Source of the DNA: Polyangia bacterium
Lineage (GTDB): Bacteria > Myxococcota_A > Polyangia > Nannocystales > Nannocystaceae
Reading direction: 5' to 3'
Length of the DNA stretch: 64,000 nucleotides
Assembly (NCBI GenBank): GCA_030430565.1
Contig: JAUIKS010000015.1
Span: 1 to 64,000, forward strand
Both the position numbers and the translations under genes were made by a program. The first letter of the stretch is position 1; each line of letters begins with the position of its first letter. The notes beneath the pieces are model-generated. The model was not told where the DNA came from, did not search any database, and was given only the letters and a program-made list of their open reading frames with translations. Positions 43,619 to 52,791 of the stretch are shown here, in pieces.

Positions 43619-43681
43619 GTAAGCGAGCGCTCGCCGAGAGATCACCGCTCGAGATCGCGCCGGCGCGCGCGCATGTCGTAT

Positions 43682-43719
43682 CCCCCGGGCGCGCATCGGT
43701 GTGCGCCCTGGGGTTTTTT
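43682..43719 (+). terminator. Rho-independent terminator after fumC
   Basis: A GC-rich stem, cccc-gggcgc paired with gcgccc-t-gggg (one bulged base), loop around gcatcggtgt, then six T. This is the clearest intrinsic terminator in the window. Confidence 0.85.
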
Positions 43720-43954
43720 AGGCGCCGCGACACGTCGCGCATGGGAGATGCGTCCGTATGTGAAACCACGCGTCTGACGTTCTCCTCAGATGTAGATCTC
43801 GTGAATCTGCGGCCCGAATGGCCATAAATACGCTGTTCTTGCGCTTTACAACTGCGGTTCGAAGACCCTTCGAAACACCCCGGCCCGTCGCGGGACAGGG
43901 GCTCCACACCAAAATTCCGGGCGCCAGCGCGTCTGTCGTCACTGGTTTTCCCGG

Positions 43955-43983
43955 TTGATACGCCGCGCGCCGTTCAATACTGT
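43955..43983 (+). promoter_or_regulatory. Sigma-70-type promoter of the halogenase-like gene
   Basis: TTGATA, 17-bp spacer, TACTGT; 49 nt before the start codon. It is one of the few good -35/-10 pairs in this GC-rich window. Confidence 0.65.
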
Positions 43984-43994
43984 GTGAGGTGAGC

Positions 43995-44006
43995 GTGTAC
44001 ATACAC
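43995..44006. promoter_or_regulatory. Palindrome GTGTAcaTACAC overlapping the transcription start region
   Basis: A perfect 12-bp inverted repeat starting 11 bp after the -10 element. Its position suits a repressor site controlling the halogenase-like/Rieske pair; the regulator is not identified. Confidence 0.45.
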
Positions 44007-44032
44007 GGTCACTCGGACGGAGGGTCATACGG

Positions 44033-45700
44033 ATGACGGATGCAGAGCAAGTCGATGTCGTAGTGCTCGGCGGCGGCCTCGCGGGCCTCACGCTCGCGCT
44101 TCAGCTGCGCGGGGAGATCCCAGAGGCCTCGATCGTCGTGCTCGAGCGCGGGAAGCCGCCGTTCCCGGACGCCGCGTTCAAGATCGGCGAGTCGACCGTC
44201 GAGATCGGCGGCCAGTACCTCGTGCGCCTCCTGGGCCAGGAGTACCTGGAGACGCAGCACATCCGAAAATCCGGCCCGCGCTTCTACTTCACCGGCGAAG
44301 AGAACGGCGACATCACCAACCGCCTCGAGTACGGCACCAGCGAGTTCTTGCCGATCCACAGCTACCAGATCGACCGCGGGCGCCTCGAGAACGAGCTGTG
44401 GGCGCGGGTGAGCGCCAGCGGCGTCGATCTGCGCCCCGGCAGCAAGGTCCTCGACATCGCGATCGAGGGCGACGGTCCCCACCGCGTGACCTACGAGCGC
44501 GACGGTCAGCCCGCCACCGTCCAGGCGCGCTGGGTGGTCGACGGGACTGGCCGCGCCGGCCTGCTCAAGCGCAAGCTCGGCCTCGAGGCCGCGTCGACGC
44601 ACAAGGCCGGCGCCGCCTGGTGGCGGATGCAGGCCCGCACCGACCTCGACACCTGGTCGTGCTCGGAGAGCTGGCGCAGCGCCGCCCCGACCGACCACCG
44701 CTACAAGGCCACCACCCACCTCATGGGCGACGGCTACTGGGTCTGGATCATCCCGCTGCCGACCGGCGGCTCGAGCTTCGGGATCGTCGCCCACCCCGAC
44801 TACCACCCCTTCAACGAGTACCGCACCTTCGACCGCGCGCTCGCGTGGCTGCGCAAGCACGAGCCCCAGTGCGCGCGCGAGGTCGAGGCCCAGCGCGACA
44901 GGCTGCTCGACTTCGCCTGCGTGCGCCACTACTCCTACGGCGCCACGCGGGTGTTCTCGAAGGATCGCTGGGCGCTCGCCGGCGAGGCCGGCGTGTTCCT
45001 CGATCCCTTCCTGTCCCCGGGGACCGACTACATCGCGATCGGCAACACGATGATCACCAACATGATCGCGATGGACCTGCGCGGCGAGGACTACGCGCGG
45101 TACGTCGAGTTCGCCAACGGCCTGTACCTGCAGCTCTACGACCTCATGCTGCCGTGGTTCAACGAGCTCTACACGACCCTCGGGCGCCAGCAGGCCATGG
45201 TCCTGTGGGTCGCCTGGTACTTCGCGATGTACATCTCCGTGCCGGCGACCCTGTTCCTCCATGACCGCCTGGCCAACGCGGAGTTCATGGCGACGATGCA
45301 GGAGGAGTTCAAGCGCTTCGCCCAGCTCGCGAGCCGCGGCATTCAGCTGCTCAAAGAATTCGGCGCGCGCTACAACGAGCCGCACGTCGCCCAGTTCGTC
45401 AACATCTCCAAGCTCGAGCACCTCATCGCGCTCCAGCGCGAGCTCATCGGCAAGCGCGAGCTCGACGACCAGGGCGTCCGCGATCTGGTGCACCGCAACC
45501 TCGGCATGCTCGAGGCCACGCTGGTCGAGTACTTCGACCGCATCACCAAGAAGCTGGAGCTCGATCCGGGCGTCGACAACGTAAACCCCTACGCCGTCAG
45601 CCTCGACGCCGAGCGCTGGCCGGAGGATGGCCTCGAGCACAGCGCCGACCTCCGCCGCGACGACATCCACAAGAACATCGGCGCGATCTGGTACAGCTGA
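44033..45700 (+). CDS. Flavin-dependent halogenase-like monooxygenase
   Basis: 555 residues. FAD-binding LGGGLAGLTLALQL near the N-terminus, KIGESTVEIGGQYL (the 'GES/T' element of this group), VVDGTGRAGLL, the diagnostic GYWVWIIPLPTGG (WxWxIP of flavin-dependent halogenases) and GEAGVFLDPFLSPGTDYIAIGN. Family members chlorinate or brominate aromatic or alkyl carriers using FADH2, oxygen and halide; several relatives with this layout are plain oxygenases, so halogenation is likely but not proven. The C-terminal 200 residues are helical (EEFKRFAQLASRGIQLL...), a lid domain for larger substrates. It is followed by a Rieske protein gene that could supply electrons. Confidence 0.8.
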   Translation: MTDAEQVDVVVLGGGLAGLTLALQLRGEIPEASIVVLERGKPPFPDAAFKIGESTVEIGGQYLVRLLGQEYLETQHIRKSGPRFYFTGEENGDITNRLEYGTSEFLPIHSYQIDRGRLENELWARVSASGVDLRPGSKVLDIAIEGDGPHRVTYERDGQPATVQARWVVDGTGRAGLLKRKLGLEAASTHKAGAAWWRMQARTDLDTWSCSESWRSAAPTDHRYKATTHLMGDGYWVWIIPLPTGGSSFGIVAHPDYHPFNEYRTFDRALAWLRKHEPQCAREVEAQRDRLLDFACVRHYSYGATRVFSKDRWALAGEAGVFLDPFLSPGTDYIAIGNTMITNMIAMDLRGEDYARYVEFANGLYLQLYDLMLPWFNELYTTLGRQQAMVLWVAWYFAMYISVPATLFLHDRLANAEFMATMQEEFKRFAQLASRGIQLLKEFGARYNEPHVAQFVNISKLEHLIALQRELIGKRELDDQGVRDLVHRNLGMLEATLVEYFDRITKKLELDPGVDNVNPYAVSLDAERWPEDGLEHSADLRRDDIHKNIGAIWYS

Positions 45701-45703
45701 CGC

Positions 45704-46042
45704 GTGCCACCTGGAGACGACCACGGCCGCTTCGTGAGCGTCGGGCGCCTGACCCTGCGTGACGGCGAGGGCGTCTGCGTGCGCGCCCGCAACCGGGCGA
45801 TCGCGGTGTTCAAGGTCGACGGCGCGCTGCTCGCGATCGACGACCGCTGCCCGCACCAAGAGGCCTCGCTCGCCGAGGGCGAGCTCGACGGCCACGAGGT
45901 CCTCTGCCCGCTGCACTGCTGGGCCTTCGACCTCCGGACCGGCGAGCGCAAGGACGCGCCGACGGGGCACCGCGTGCGGACCTACGCGACCAAGCGGCAG
46001 GGCGACGAGGTGCTCGTCGCCCTGCCTGAAGAGCCTGTGTAG
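45704..46042 (+). CDS. Rieske-type 2Fe-2S ferredoxin
   Basis: 112 residues from GTG 45704, 3 nt after the halogenase-like stop. It has a single Rieske domain with DDRCPHQEASL and CPLHCWAFDL boxes (two Cys, two His), the NirD/BphF-like small ferredoxin layout. It probably hands electrons to the adjacent flavoenzyme or a partner oxygenase. No reductase is encoded nearby. Confidence 0.88.
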   Translation: MPPGDDHGRFVSVGRLTLRDGEGVCVRARNRAIAVFKVDGALLAIDDRCPHQEASLAEGELDGHEVLCPLHCWAFDLRTGERKDAPTGHRVRTYATKRQGDEVLVALPEEPV

Positions 46043-46079
46043 CGCCTGTGTAGCGCCCGCGCAGAGACCTCGGCGGCGC

Positions 46080-47945
46080 CTACTCAGCGCCGTCGATCTT
46101 CGCGCGGCGGATCGTCGCCTTCACCTCGGCCTCCTCCGCGGCCGGCGGCTCGCCCGGCAGCAGGATGAACTCGAGGTCGTTCTGCTTCAGCGCGACCCAG
46201 CGCGGCTTCCCGGTCTGCACGTCGACGTGGAAGCTCGCGGTCGTGCCCTGGTAGTCCTTGTAGAAGAACTCGTGCTCGCCGAGCGCGTACATCCGCCGCG
46301 TGCCGTGGACCGGGATGTACATGTAGAGGCTGCCGTCTTTGGGGAAGAACTCGACGCGCTTGAGCTGGTCGAGCATGTCGCCCTCGATGACATCCTTGAA
46401 GTGCTCCCGTGACTTCTCGCTGAGCGTGAAGTGCCCGGAGTAGGTCGGCAGGCGCGCGGCGTCGAGCGGGACCTCGGCGTGCTCCGCCGGCTCCTCGACC
46501 TCGCGGCTGTAGACCAGCGCCGACACGTCGTCGGCGATGTCGCGACAGTCGAGCACGTCCGAGTTGGTCATGCACAGCACGGTCGTGTCGTCCTCGAGGT
46601 AGTGGACCAGCACCGAGTTGAAGCCGTCGATGCCGCCGGGATGGCTGACCGACCACTGCCCGAAGCGCTCCTCGACGATCCAGCCGTGCGAGTAGTCCGG
46701 CTCGATGACCCGATCGAACATCAGCGCGCGCGTCTCGAGCTTGAGCAGGCGCCCGTCGAACAGCGCGCGGTCGAAGGCCAGCATGTCCTTCGGCGTCGAC
46801 ACGAGGCCGCCCGCGGCCCCGTAGGAGGCGACCTCGAAGCCCTGGCTCCACACCAGCTTGTCGTCGTCGCCGCGCGTGTAGCCGTTGGCCATGCGCGTGT
46901 CCTCGCCGAGCGCCGGCTCGCCCAGGCGCGTCTCCTTCATCTCGGCCGGCGTGACGATGCGCTCGGCGATGTAGCGCTCGTAGGGCATCCCGCTGACCTC
47001 CTCGATCAACGCCCCGAGCACCGCGTAGCCCGAGTTGGTCGGGTTGAACTGAAGCCCCGGCACGTGCTCAAGCGGCTCATCCTTGAAGACCTCGACCAGC
47101 GCGTCGCTGTCGAGCGTCTTCGTGCGCAGCTCGTCCCACTCGGGCATGTCCGTGAAGTTCGGCAGCCCCGAGGTGTGGCTGAGCAGGTGGCGCACCGAGA
47201 TCGGCGCGTAGGTCTCGGGCAGCGCCGGCAGGTGCACCGTCACGCTGTCGTCGAGGTCGATCTTCTCGGCCTCGACCAGCTGCATGACCGCGACCGCCGT
47301 GATCTGCTCGGTGAGCGAGCCCAGCCGAAACATCGTGTTGTGGGCGTGGGTCATGGGCGGCGAGCCGCGCTGCGCGAGCCCGTACGAGCGGATGAAGTGG
47401 GTCTCGCCGCGGCGGGCGACCGCGACCGTCCCGTTGAAGCGGAACTGCTCGCCGTAGGCGCGCCCGTAGCTCTGGATGTAGCCCTCGATCTTCTGGTGCA
47501 GGTCGTCCGGGAACGGCTTGCCGCGATCGCTCTTGTCGCCGTCGTCGCCGCGCTGGTGCGCCTTGTCCTGCGGCGACACCTTGTCCGCCTCGTGGATCGA
47601 GACCGTGTTGTCCTGCTGCCGCTTCTCCGGCGGCTCGATCGGAGCGGGCCGCGAGGCGAGGTGAAACGCGATCGCGGTGCCGATGAAGGCCGCCGCCACC
47701 GCGATCCCGAGCCACGGCCGCTTCCACGGCACGAACAGCTCGTCGACCTCGTCCTTGCCGGCGTGCGGCAGGCTCGCGCGCCCGCGCCTTGAACCAGAAC
47801 CACTCGATCGCGCGTCGTCCTCGCTCGCCGCCATCACGCGCTCGACGAAGCCGACCGGCGGCTCCATCGGCGTCCAGGCGTCGATCGCTCGCATCTCCAG
47901 GCGATCTAGCTTCTTGGACAGCTCGAGTTGATTGTTAGAATCCAC
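46080..47945 (-). CDS. Anti-sigma-like membrane protein with beta-lactamase-like pseudoenzyme domain
   Basis: 621 residues from GTG 47945, overlapping the sigma-factor stop by 11 nt. Cytoplasmic residues 1-75 look like a short anti-sigma domain (AWTPMEPPVGFVERVMAA). A transmembrane helix follows at about 77-95 (PWLGIAVAAAFIGTAIAF). Periplasmic residues about 145-490 are a class C beta-lactamase/serine-hydrolase fold, but the catalytic motifs are altered: FRLGSLTEQI gives Ser210-x-x-Glu213 instead of SxxK, and FNPTNSGY replaces the usual YSN Tyr with Pro302. The HxGG motif (SHPGGIDGF) is intact. Loss of the Lys and Tyr bases predicts a binding, not cleaving, domain. Together with the coupled sigma factor this suggests a cell-wall or beta-lactam sensor. 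Confidence 0.8.
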   Translation of the reverse strand: MDSNNQLELSKKLDRLEMRAIDAWTPMEPPVGFVERVMAASEDDARSSGSGSRRGRASLPHAGKDEVDELFVPWKRPWLGIAVAAAFIGTAIAFHLASRPAPIEPPEKRQQDNTVSIHEADKVSPQDKAHQRGDDGDKSDRGKPFPDDLHQKIEGYIQSYGRAYGEQFRFNGTVAVARRGETHFIRSYGLAQRGSPPMTHAHNTMFRLGSLTEQITAVAVMQLVEAEKIDLDDSVTVHLPALPETYAPISVRHLLSHTSGLPNFTDMPEWDELRTKTLDSDALVEVFKDEPLEHVPGLQFNPTNSGYAVLGALIEEVSGMPYERYIAERIVTPAEMKETRLGEPALGEDTRMANGYTRGDDDKLVWSQGFEVASYGAAGGLVSTPKDMLAFDRALFDGRLLKLETRALMFDRVIEPDYSHGWIVEERFGQWSVSHPGGIDGFNSVLVHYLEDDTTVLCMTNSDVLDCRDIADDVSALVYSREVEEPAEHAEVPLDAARLPTYSGHFTLSEKSREHFKDVIEGDMLDQLKRVEFFPKDGSLYMYIPVHGTRRMYALGEHEFFYKDYQGTTASFHVDVQTGKPRWVALKQNDLEFILLPGEPPAAEEAEVKATIRRAKIDGAE

Positions 47946-48561
47946 CGTACACCTCCTCGAGCGCGCGCCTCAGTGCCTTGCGCGCGCGGCTGATCCTGGA
48001 TTTCACAGTGCCGAGATCCACGTTCAGCGCCCGCGAGATCTCGGCGTAGCTCATGTCGTGAAACGCCCGCAGCAGAAACGCCGCGCGGTACTCCGGCGCG
48101 AGCTCCTCGATCGCGTGCTGCAGCACCCGCGCGAGCGCCCGCCCCTCGACCTCGTCCTGCGCCGTGTGGGCAGCCGCCGCGAGCGACTCGAGGTTCACCG
48201 CGTCTTTGGGTAAGCGCGGCCTCCTCCGCCGCAGCTCGTCGATGGCGCGGTTGCTGGCGATCGTCAGGATCCACGTCGACAGCCGGGCCGAGCCGTTGCG
48301 CTTGAAGTTCGGGAGCGCCTTGAACACGCGGAGAAATGTCTCCTGGGCCATGTCTTCGACGAGCGCCCGTGATCCGCGACCGTGGAGCATCCGCGACAGC
48401 AGCGCGAACACGGGTCGCTGATAACGCTCGACGAGCGCGCGCCGAGCTCTGGCGTCGCCGCGCTGCGCGCGAGCGATGGTCAGCTCGTCGAGTTCGGCCG
48501 CACGCGCAGGCCGCTTCCGAACCTGTACCTCGGGCGGGGACACGAGTGTGGCTAGATTCAC
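47935..48561 (-). CDS. ECF sigma factor
   Basis: 208 residues from GTG 48561; the frame stays open to a TTG at 48666, so the start is uncertain. Region 2: AQRGDARARRALVERYQRPVFALLSRMLHG, then EDMAQETFLRVFKAL and LSTWILTIASNRAIDELRRR (-10 recognition). Region 4: ELAPEYRAAFLLRAFHDMSYAEISRALNVDLGTVKSRISRARKALR, the -35-binding helix-turn-helix. It overlaps the downstream membrane gene by 11 nt, so the pair is coupled and the membrane protein is its expected anti-sigma. No auto-regulated promoter could be picked with confidence. Confidence 0.9.
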   Translation of the reverse strand: MNLATLVSPPEVQVRKRPARAAELDELTIARAQRGDARARRALVERYQRPVFALLSRMLHGRGSRALVEDMAQETFLRVFKALPNFKRNGSARLSTWILTIASNRAIDELRRRRPRLPKDAVNLESLAAAAHTAQDEVEGRALARVLQHAIEELAPEYRAAFLLRAFHDMSYAEISRALNVDLGTVKSRISRARKALRRALEEVYGGF

Positions 48562-48785
48562 ATGCCGTCGCACGGCACGGCCCGAGAAAAGTTCCCAACG
48601 CTTGATCACGCGCGAATTCGCCGGTCGCTCAGCGCGATCAACGCCGTCAGATTCACCCAAAAACAACGTAATTGTCAGGTTTCCGCCGATTGGGAGACAC
48701 GCTTCCCCCCGCCGCGGCCAGCTGGCACCGTGGGGCGCCGCGCCCCTCTCCGCGCGCGGACCTCCCCACCAAGCTCGTCTTCCCC

Positions 48786-50849
48786 ATGTCCAACCCCGAC
48801 AACCCGCTCCTCGCCATTCAGCTCCCCATCCCGTTTCGCGAGATCAAGGCGGAGCACGTCGAGCCCGCGATCACCCAGCTCCTCGCGGACGCGCGCGCCG
48901 ACATGCAGGCGATCATCGACGTCGCGGGGCCCCGCACCTACGACAACACCCTCGGCGCGCTCGAGCGGATGACGGAGCGGCTGTGGTACGCGATGACGAT
49001 CGTCGGGCACCTCGAGTCGGTCGTCACGAGCCCGGAGCTGCGCGCCGCCTACAACGCCGTGCAGGCGCCCGTCTCCGAGTTCGCCAGCTCGATCACGCTG
49101 TCCGCCGGGCTGTACGACGCGCTCAAGCGCTTCGCCGCGACCGAGGAGGCCGGCGCGCTCTCCAGCGCCAAGCGTCGCCTGCTCGAGAAGACGCTCGACG
49201 ACTTCCGCCGCCACGGCGCCGAGCTCGACGAGCAGGGCAAGCGGCGGCTGGCCGCGCTCAACGTCGAGCTCGCCGAGATCACGACCCAGTTCTCGCAGAA
49301 CGTCGTCGACTCCACCGACGCCTTCGAGCTCCTCATCGAGGACGAGGCCCGTCTCGCGGGGCTCCCCGACTCCGCCCGCCAGGCCGCGCGCGACAGCGCC
49401 GAGGCCAAGGGGCACGCGGGCGCGTGGCGCTTCACCCTGCACTGGCCCAGCTACGTCGCGGTCATCACCTACCTCGACGACCGCGCGCTGCGAGAGCAGC
49501 TCTGGCGGGCCTACAACACCCGCGCGACCGAGGCCGAGCGCGACAACCGGCCGCTCGTCGCCAAGATCCTCGAGCTGCGACGCGAGCGCGCGACCCTGCT
49601 CGGCTTCGCCAACTTCGCCGACCTCGTGCTCGAGGACCGCATGGCCAAGTCCGGCGCCGCCGCGCGCGACTTCGTCGACGGCCTGCGCGCGCGCGTCACC
49701 CCCTTCTTCGTCCGCGAGAACGGGGAGCTCGCCGCCTTCGCCCGCGCGCAGGGCCTGCTCGACGGGCCGCTCGCCCCCTGGGACCTGGGCTACATGGCGG
49801 AGAAGCAGCGCCGCGCGCTCTACGACTTCGACGACGAGGCGCTGCGTCCCTACTTCCCCGTCGAAGGTGTGCTTAAGGGCATGTTCGAGGTCGTCACGCG
49901 GCTCTACGGCATCACCGTCGAGGAGGCCGCCGGCGTCGAGACCTGGCACCCCGACGTGCGTACCTACGCGATCAAGGACGAGGACGGCGCCGAGCTTGGG
50001 CTGTTTTACGCCGACCTCCACCCCCGCGAGGGCAAGCGCGGCGGCGCCTGGATGAACGGGCTGATCTCCGGCGTCGTCGGGCCGAGCGGCGAGCGCGACG
50101 AGGACTCGCGCCACCTCGGCCTGATCTGCGCCAACGCGACCCCGGCGACCTCCGATCGACCGGCGCTCTTGACCCACCGCGAGGTCGAGACGCTGTTCCA
50201 CGAGTTCGGCCACCTGATGCACCACATGCTCAGCCAGGTCGAGGTCCGCAGCCTCGCCGGCACCAACGTCGCCTGGGACTTCGTCGAGCTGCCCTCGCAG
50301 ATCATGGAGAACTGGTGCTGGGAGCGCGAGGCGCTCGACCTGTTCGCGCGTCACCACGAGACCGGCGCCCCGATCCCCGACGAGCTGTTCGCCCGGATGC
50401 AGCGCGCTCGCAACCACCGCGCGGCCTACCGCGCGATTCGTCAGCTCGGCTTCGCGAGCCTCGACCTCGCGCTGCACACCGACTACGAGCCCGCGCGCGA
50501 CGGCGACGTGATCCGCCACGCCCGCGCGCTCGCCCAAGACTTCAGCGCCACGCCGCTGCCCGACGACTACGCCATGATCACCGGCTTCGGGCACCTGTTC
50601 GCCAGCTCCGTCGGCTACGCGGCCGGTTACTACTCGTACAAGTGGGCCGAGGTGCTCGACGCCGACGCGTTCACGCGATTCAAGCAGGCCGGCGTGTTCA
50701 GCCGAGCGGTCGGCGAGGAGTTCCGCCGCGCCATCCTCGAGCGCGGCGACAGCGAGGACCCCGCCGTCCTGTTCGAGCGCTTCATGGGGCGCGAGCCAGA
50801 CCCCGAGGCGCTGCTGCGTCGCGACGGCCTGGCGGCCGGCGCCGCGTAG
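48786..50849 (+). CDS. prlC: M3-family oligopeptidase (oligopeptidase A-like)
   Basis: 687 residues from ATG 48786. The zinc site [16 protein letters not shown] (HEFGH near residue 472, with the downstream Glu in [10 protein letters not shown]) is that of M3 metallopeptidases. The N-terminal helical half ([20 protein letters not shown]) and [20 protein letters not shown] match the PrlC/OpdA type, which degrades cytosolic peptides, including cleaved signal peptides. No signal peptide. It diverges from the ECF sigma gene. Confidence 0.94.
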   Translation: MSNPDNPLLAIQLPIPFREIKAEHVEPAITQLLADARADMQAIIDVAGPRTYDNTLGALERMTERLWYAMTIVGHLESVVTSPELRAAYNAVQAPVSEFASSITLSAGLYDALKRFAATEEAGALSSAKRRLLEKTLDDFRRHGAELDEQGKRRLAALNVELAEITTQFSQNVVDSTDAFELLIEDEARLAGLPDSARQAARDSAEAKGHAGAWRFTLHWPSYVAVITYLDDRALREQLWRAYNTRATEAERDNRPLVAKILELRRERATLLGFANFADLVLEDRMAKSGAAARDFVDGLRARVTPFFVRENGELAAFARAQGLLDGPLAPWDLGYMAEKQRRALYDFDDEALRPYFPVEGVLKGMFEVVTRLYGITVEEAAGVETWHPDVRTYAIKDEDGAELGLFYADLHPREGKRGGAWMNGLISGVVGPSGERDEDSRHLGLICANATPATSDRPALLTHREVETLFHEFGHLMHHMLSQVEVRSLAGTNVAWDFVELPSQIMENWCWEREALDLFARHHETGAPIPDELFARMQRARNHRAAYRAIRQLGFASLDLALHTDYEPARDGDVIRHARALAQDFSATPLPDDYAMITGFGHLFASSVGYAAGYYSYKWAEVLDADAFTRFKQAGVFSRAVGEEFRRAILERGDSEDPAVLFERFMGREPDPEALLRRDGLAAGAA

Positions 50850-50920
50850 CCGATAGACCGCGACGCAGCTGACGTCGCGGACAGTACGCCGGCGGGCGAT
50901 CGTGATCTATCGTGGAATCG

Positions 50921-52186
50921 ATGACTCGCACGCGTCACAAACGTCACGCCAATTTGACGACTCTGTGGAGCCTGTGCCTCGCGCCCGCGCTCGCGCTCGC
51001 TTCCGGCTGCGGCGACGACGGGCGCACGACCGCGGGCGTGACCGACGCCTCGACGACCGCCGGGAGCGCGGCGAGCTCCGACGCGGCGTCCACCGACAGC
51101 ACGGCGGGCACGGGCGACAACACGAACGGCACCGGCAGCACGGGCAGCGGCGGCGCCACGGGGACGACGACCGCCGCGACGACGAACGGCAGCGCCGCGA
51201 CGGACGCGACGACGACCACGACCGATCCCGACACCGACAGCACGACCGACGGGTGGACGCCGACCCCGGGCGCGCTGTGTGAGCCGATCCCGAACTGCCT
51301 CGCCGCGCTGCCCGGGGACCCCGACATCCCCGACGCGCTCAACCACCGCGGCCGCGACATGTTCTACGTCGAGGGCGAGGATCAGTGGGTGCTCGCCAAG
51401 TTCGCCGAGGCCGGGCTCCTGGACTTCGACCTCGAGGACGAGGAGGTCGAGCTCTACGTGCTGCGCGGCTGCGAGGGCGACTTCGAGTACCTCGGCACCG
51501 CGACGACCACCGACGACGGCGACCACCCGACCATCGAGGGCATCGAGGACACCGGCGGGCGCCTGTACTTCAAGATCCCCGAGGACCAGAAGCTCGGGCC
51601 GGGCCGTCACCGGATCCACATGATCCTGACCTCCGACAACTCGCGCGCCGACCAGTACATCGACGTCGTCCCGCCCGGCGCGCCGATGTTCGTCAGCGAC
51701 GTCGACGGCACCCTGACGACCGCCGAGTTCGAGGAGTTCATCGACCTGCTGATCGGCGACATCCCCGACTCCAACGACTTCGCGAACGAGGCGCTGACGA
51801 TCCTGCGCGAGAAGGGCTACCGCCCGATGTACATCACGGCGCGCCCCGAATTCCTGTACAAGCGGACGCGCGAATTCGTCGAGACGCGCGGCTTCCCCAA
51901 CGGCATCATCCACACCTCGCTCTCCAAGGACGGCGCGCTCGGCGACGAGGCGATCACCTACAAGACGAATGAATTCGCTATGCTCGAGGCAAAGGGGTTA
52001 AAGCCGGCCTTCGTGTTCGGCAACACCGAGAGCGACGCCGAGGCCTACCACAACGCCGACATCCAGCCGCTCGAGCACCGGATCTTCTTCCAATTTGACG
52101 ACCCCTTCGGCGGGCGTACGATCAACTCCTACTCCGAGCTCCTCGAGGAGTTCGAAGCGCTGCCCGACCACTGCGAACCTCCATGA
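50921..52186 (+). CDS. Surface lipoprotein with lipin-like (LNS2) phosphatase domain
   Basis: 421 residues from ATG 50921 (GTG 50912 also possible). Lipobox LALASGC (Cys30), then a Thr/Ser/Ala/Asp-rich stalk to about 115. The C-terminal part carries the lipin/Smp2 signature FVSDVDGTLTTAEF (Asp260-x-Asp262, DxDGT) and YITARPEFLYKRTREFVETRGFPNG, then KTNEFAMLE and FGNTESDAEAY. LNS2 domains dephosphorylate phosphatidate, or are inactive homologues that bind phospholipid. The predicted location on the outer side of the cell is unusual for this otherwise cytosolic family. Its stop overlaps the next start (ATGA). Confidence 0.85.
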   Translation: MTRTRHKRHANLTTLWSLCLAPALALASGCGDDGRTTAGVTDASTTAGSAASSDAASTDSTAGTGDNTNGTGSTGSGGATGTTTAATTNGSAATDATTTTTDPDTDSTTDGWTPTPGALCEPIPNCLAALPGDPDIPDALNHRGRDMFYVEGEDQWVLAKFAEAGLLDFDLEDEEVELYVLRGCEGDFEYLGTATTTDDGDHPTIEGIEDTGGRLYFKIPEDQKLGPGRHRIHMILTSDNSRADQYIDVVPPGAPMFVSDVDGTLTTAEFEEFIDLLIGDIPDSNDFANEALTILREKGYRPMYITARPEFLYKRTREFVETRGFPNGIIHTSLSKDGALGDEAITYKTNEFAMLEAKGLKPAFVFGNTESDAEAYHNADIQPLEHRIFFQFDDPFGGRTINSYSELLEEFEALPDHCEPP

Positions 52187-52785
52187 GCACCACCGCCCCA
52201 CCCTCGAGCAGACTCCGGCGCGCGCTCGCGCTCACGCTGGTCTGCGCGACGCTGGGGCTCGTGGGTCTCGCGGTCACCTCGACGCTGCGCGCCCCGGAGG
52301 CCGAGGACGACGTCGGGGCCGCGAGCGGGCTCGAGCGCCTCGAGCGGCAGGCCGCGCGCGCGCGCTCCAACCAGCTGCGGCTCCGCGACCTCGACGTCCT
52401 CGAGGCCCGACGCAGCTACCAGCAGGCGCAGCGCGAGCGGGCCTACAGCGACCGCGACCCCAAGGTCGCCACATTCACGCGCGACGAGGCGGTCGCCAGC
52501 TTCGAAGCGCTCATGGACCACCTCGACGCGATGGCCGCCAGCGACAAGCGGCTCGGCAAGAAGCAAAAAGCCGAGCTCTACCGCGCGGCCAACGACACCT
52601 TCGCGGCCATGGCCAGCAAGCTCGACCCGACCGAGCACGACGACGCGACCCAGCTCGAGAACGCGTCGATCACCCTGCGCGAGCAGCTCCTGCGCCTCGG
52701 CATCGAGCCGACCCCCTTCCAAGAAGAGGGGCAGCTCCTCAAGCGAACGCGACGACAGCGCCCGAGCGGGCGCCGTCATGGCTGA
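52183..52785 (+). CDS. Membrane-anchored helical protein of unknown function
   Basis: 200 residues. One N-terminal transmembrane helix (ALALTLVCATLGLVGLAV), followed by a charged, mostly alpha-helical periplasmic region with coiled-coil character (LERLERQAARARSNQLRLRDL...). The C-terminus is basic (KRTRRQRPSGRRHG). No family recognised. The 4-bp overlap with the lipin-like lipoprotein gene shows the two are translated together, perhaps as a surface complex. Confidence 0.7.
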   Translation: MSTTAPPSSRLRRALALTLVCATLGLVGLAVTSTLRAPEAEDDVGAASGLERLERQAARARSNQLRLRDLDVLEARRSYQQAQRERAYSDRDPKVATFTRDEAVASFEALMDHLDAMAASDKRLGKKQKAELYRAANDTFAAMASKLDPTEHDDATQLENASITLREQLLRLGIEPTPFQEEGQLLKRTRRQRPSGRRHG

Positions 52786-52791
52786 GCCGGT

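Larger units (their letters stand above)
43619..44032 (+). other. Intergenic region: terminator, inverted repeat and promoter
   Basis: 414 bp holding the fumC terminator, then the palindromic pair ttcgaa-gaccc-ttcgaa near 43858-43876, a promoter at 43955-43983 and a GTGTAcaTACAC palindrome. No coding sequence is credible here. Confidence 0.6.

Noticed and set aside
44009-45970. 653-aa open frame opposite the halogenase-like gene
   Set aside because: Antisense shadow; the plus-strand protein has diagnostic flavin motifs.
48675-50594. 639-aa open frame opposite the M3 peptidase
   Set aside because: Antisense shadow of a gene with a clear HEFGH site.
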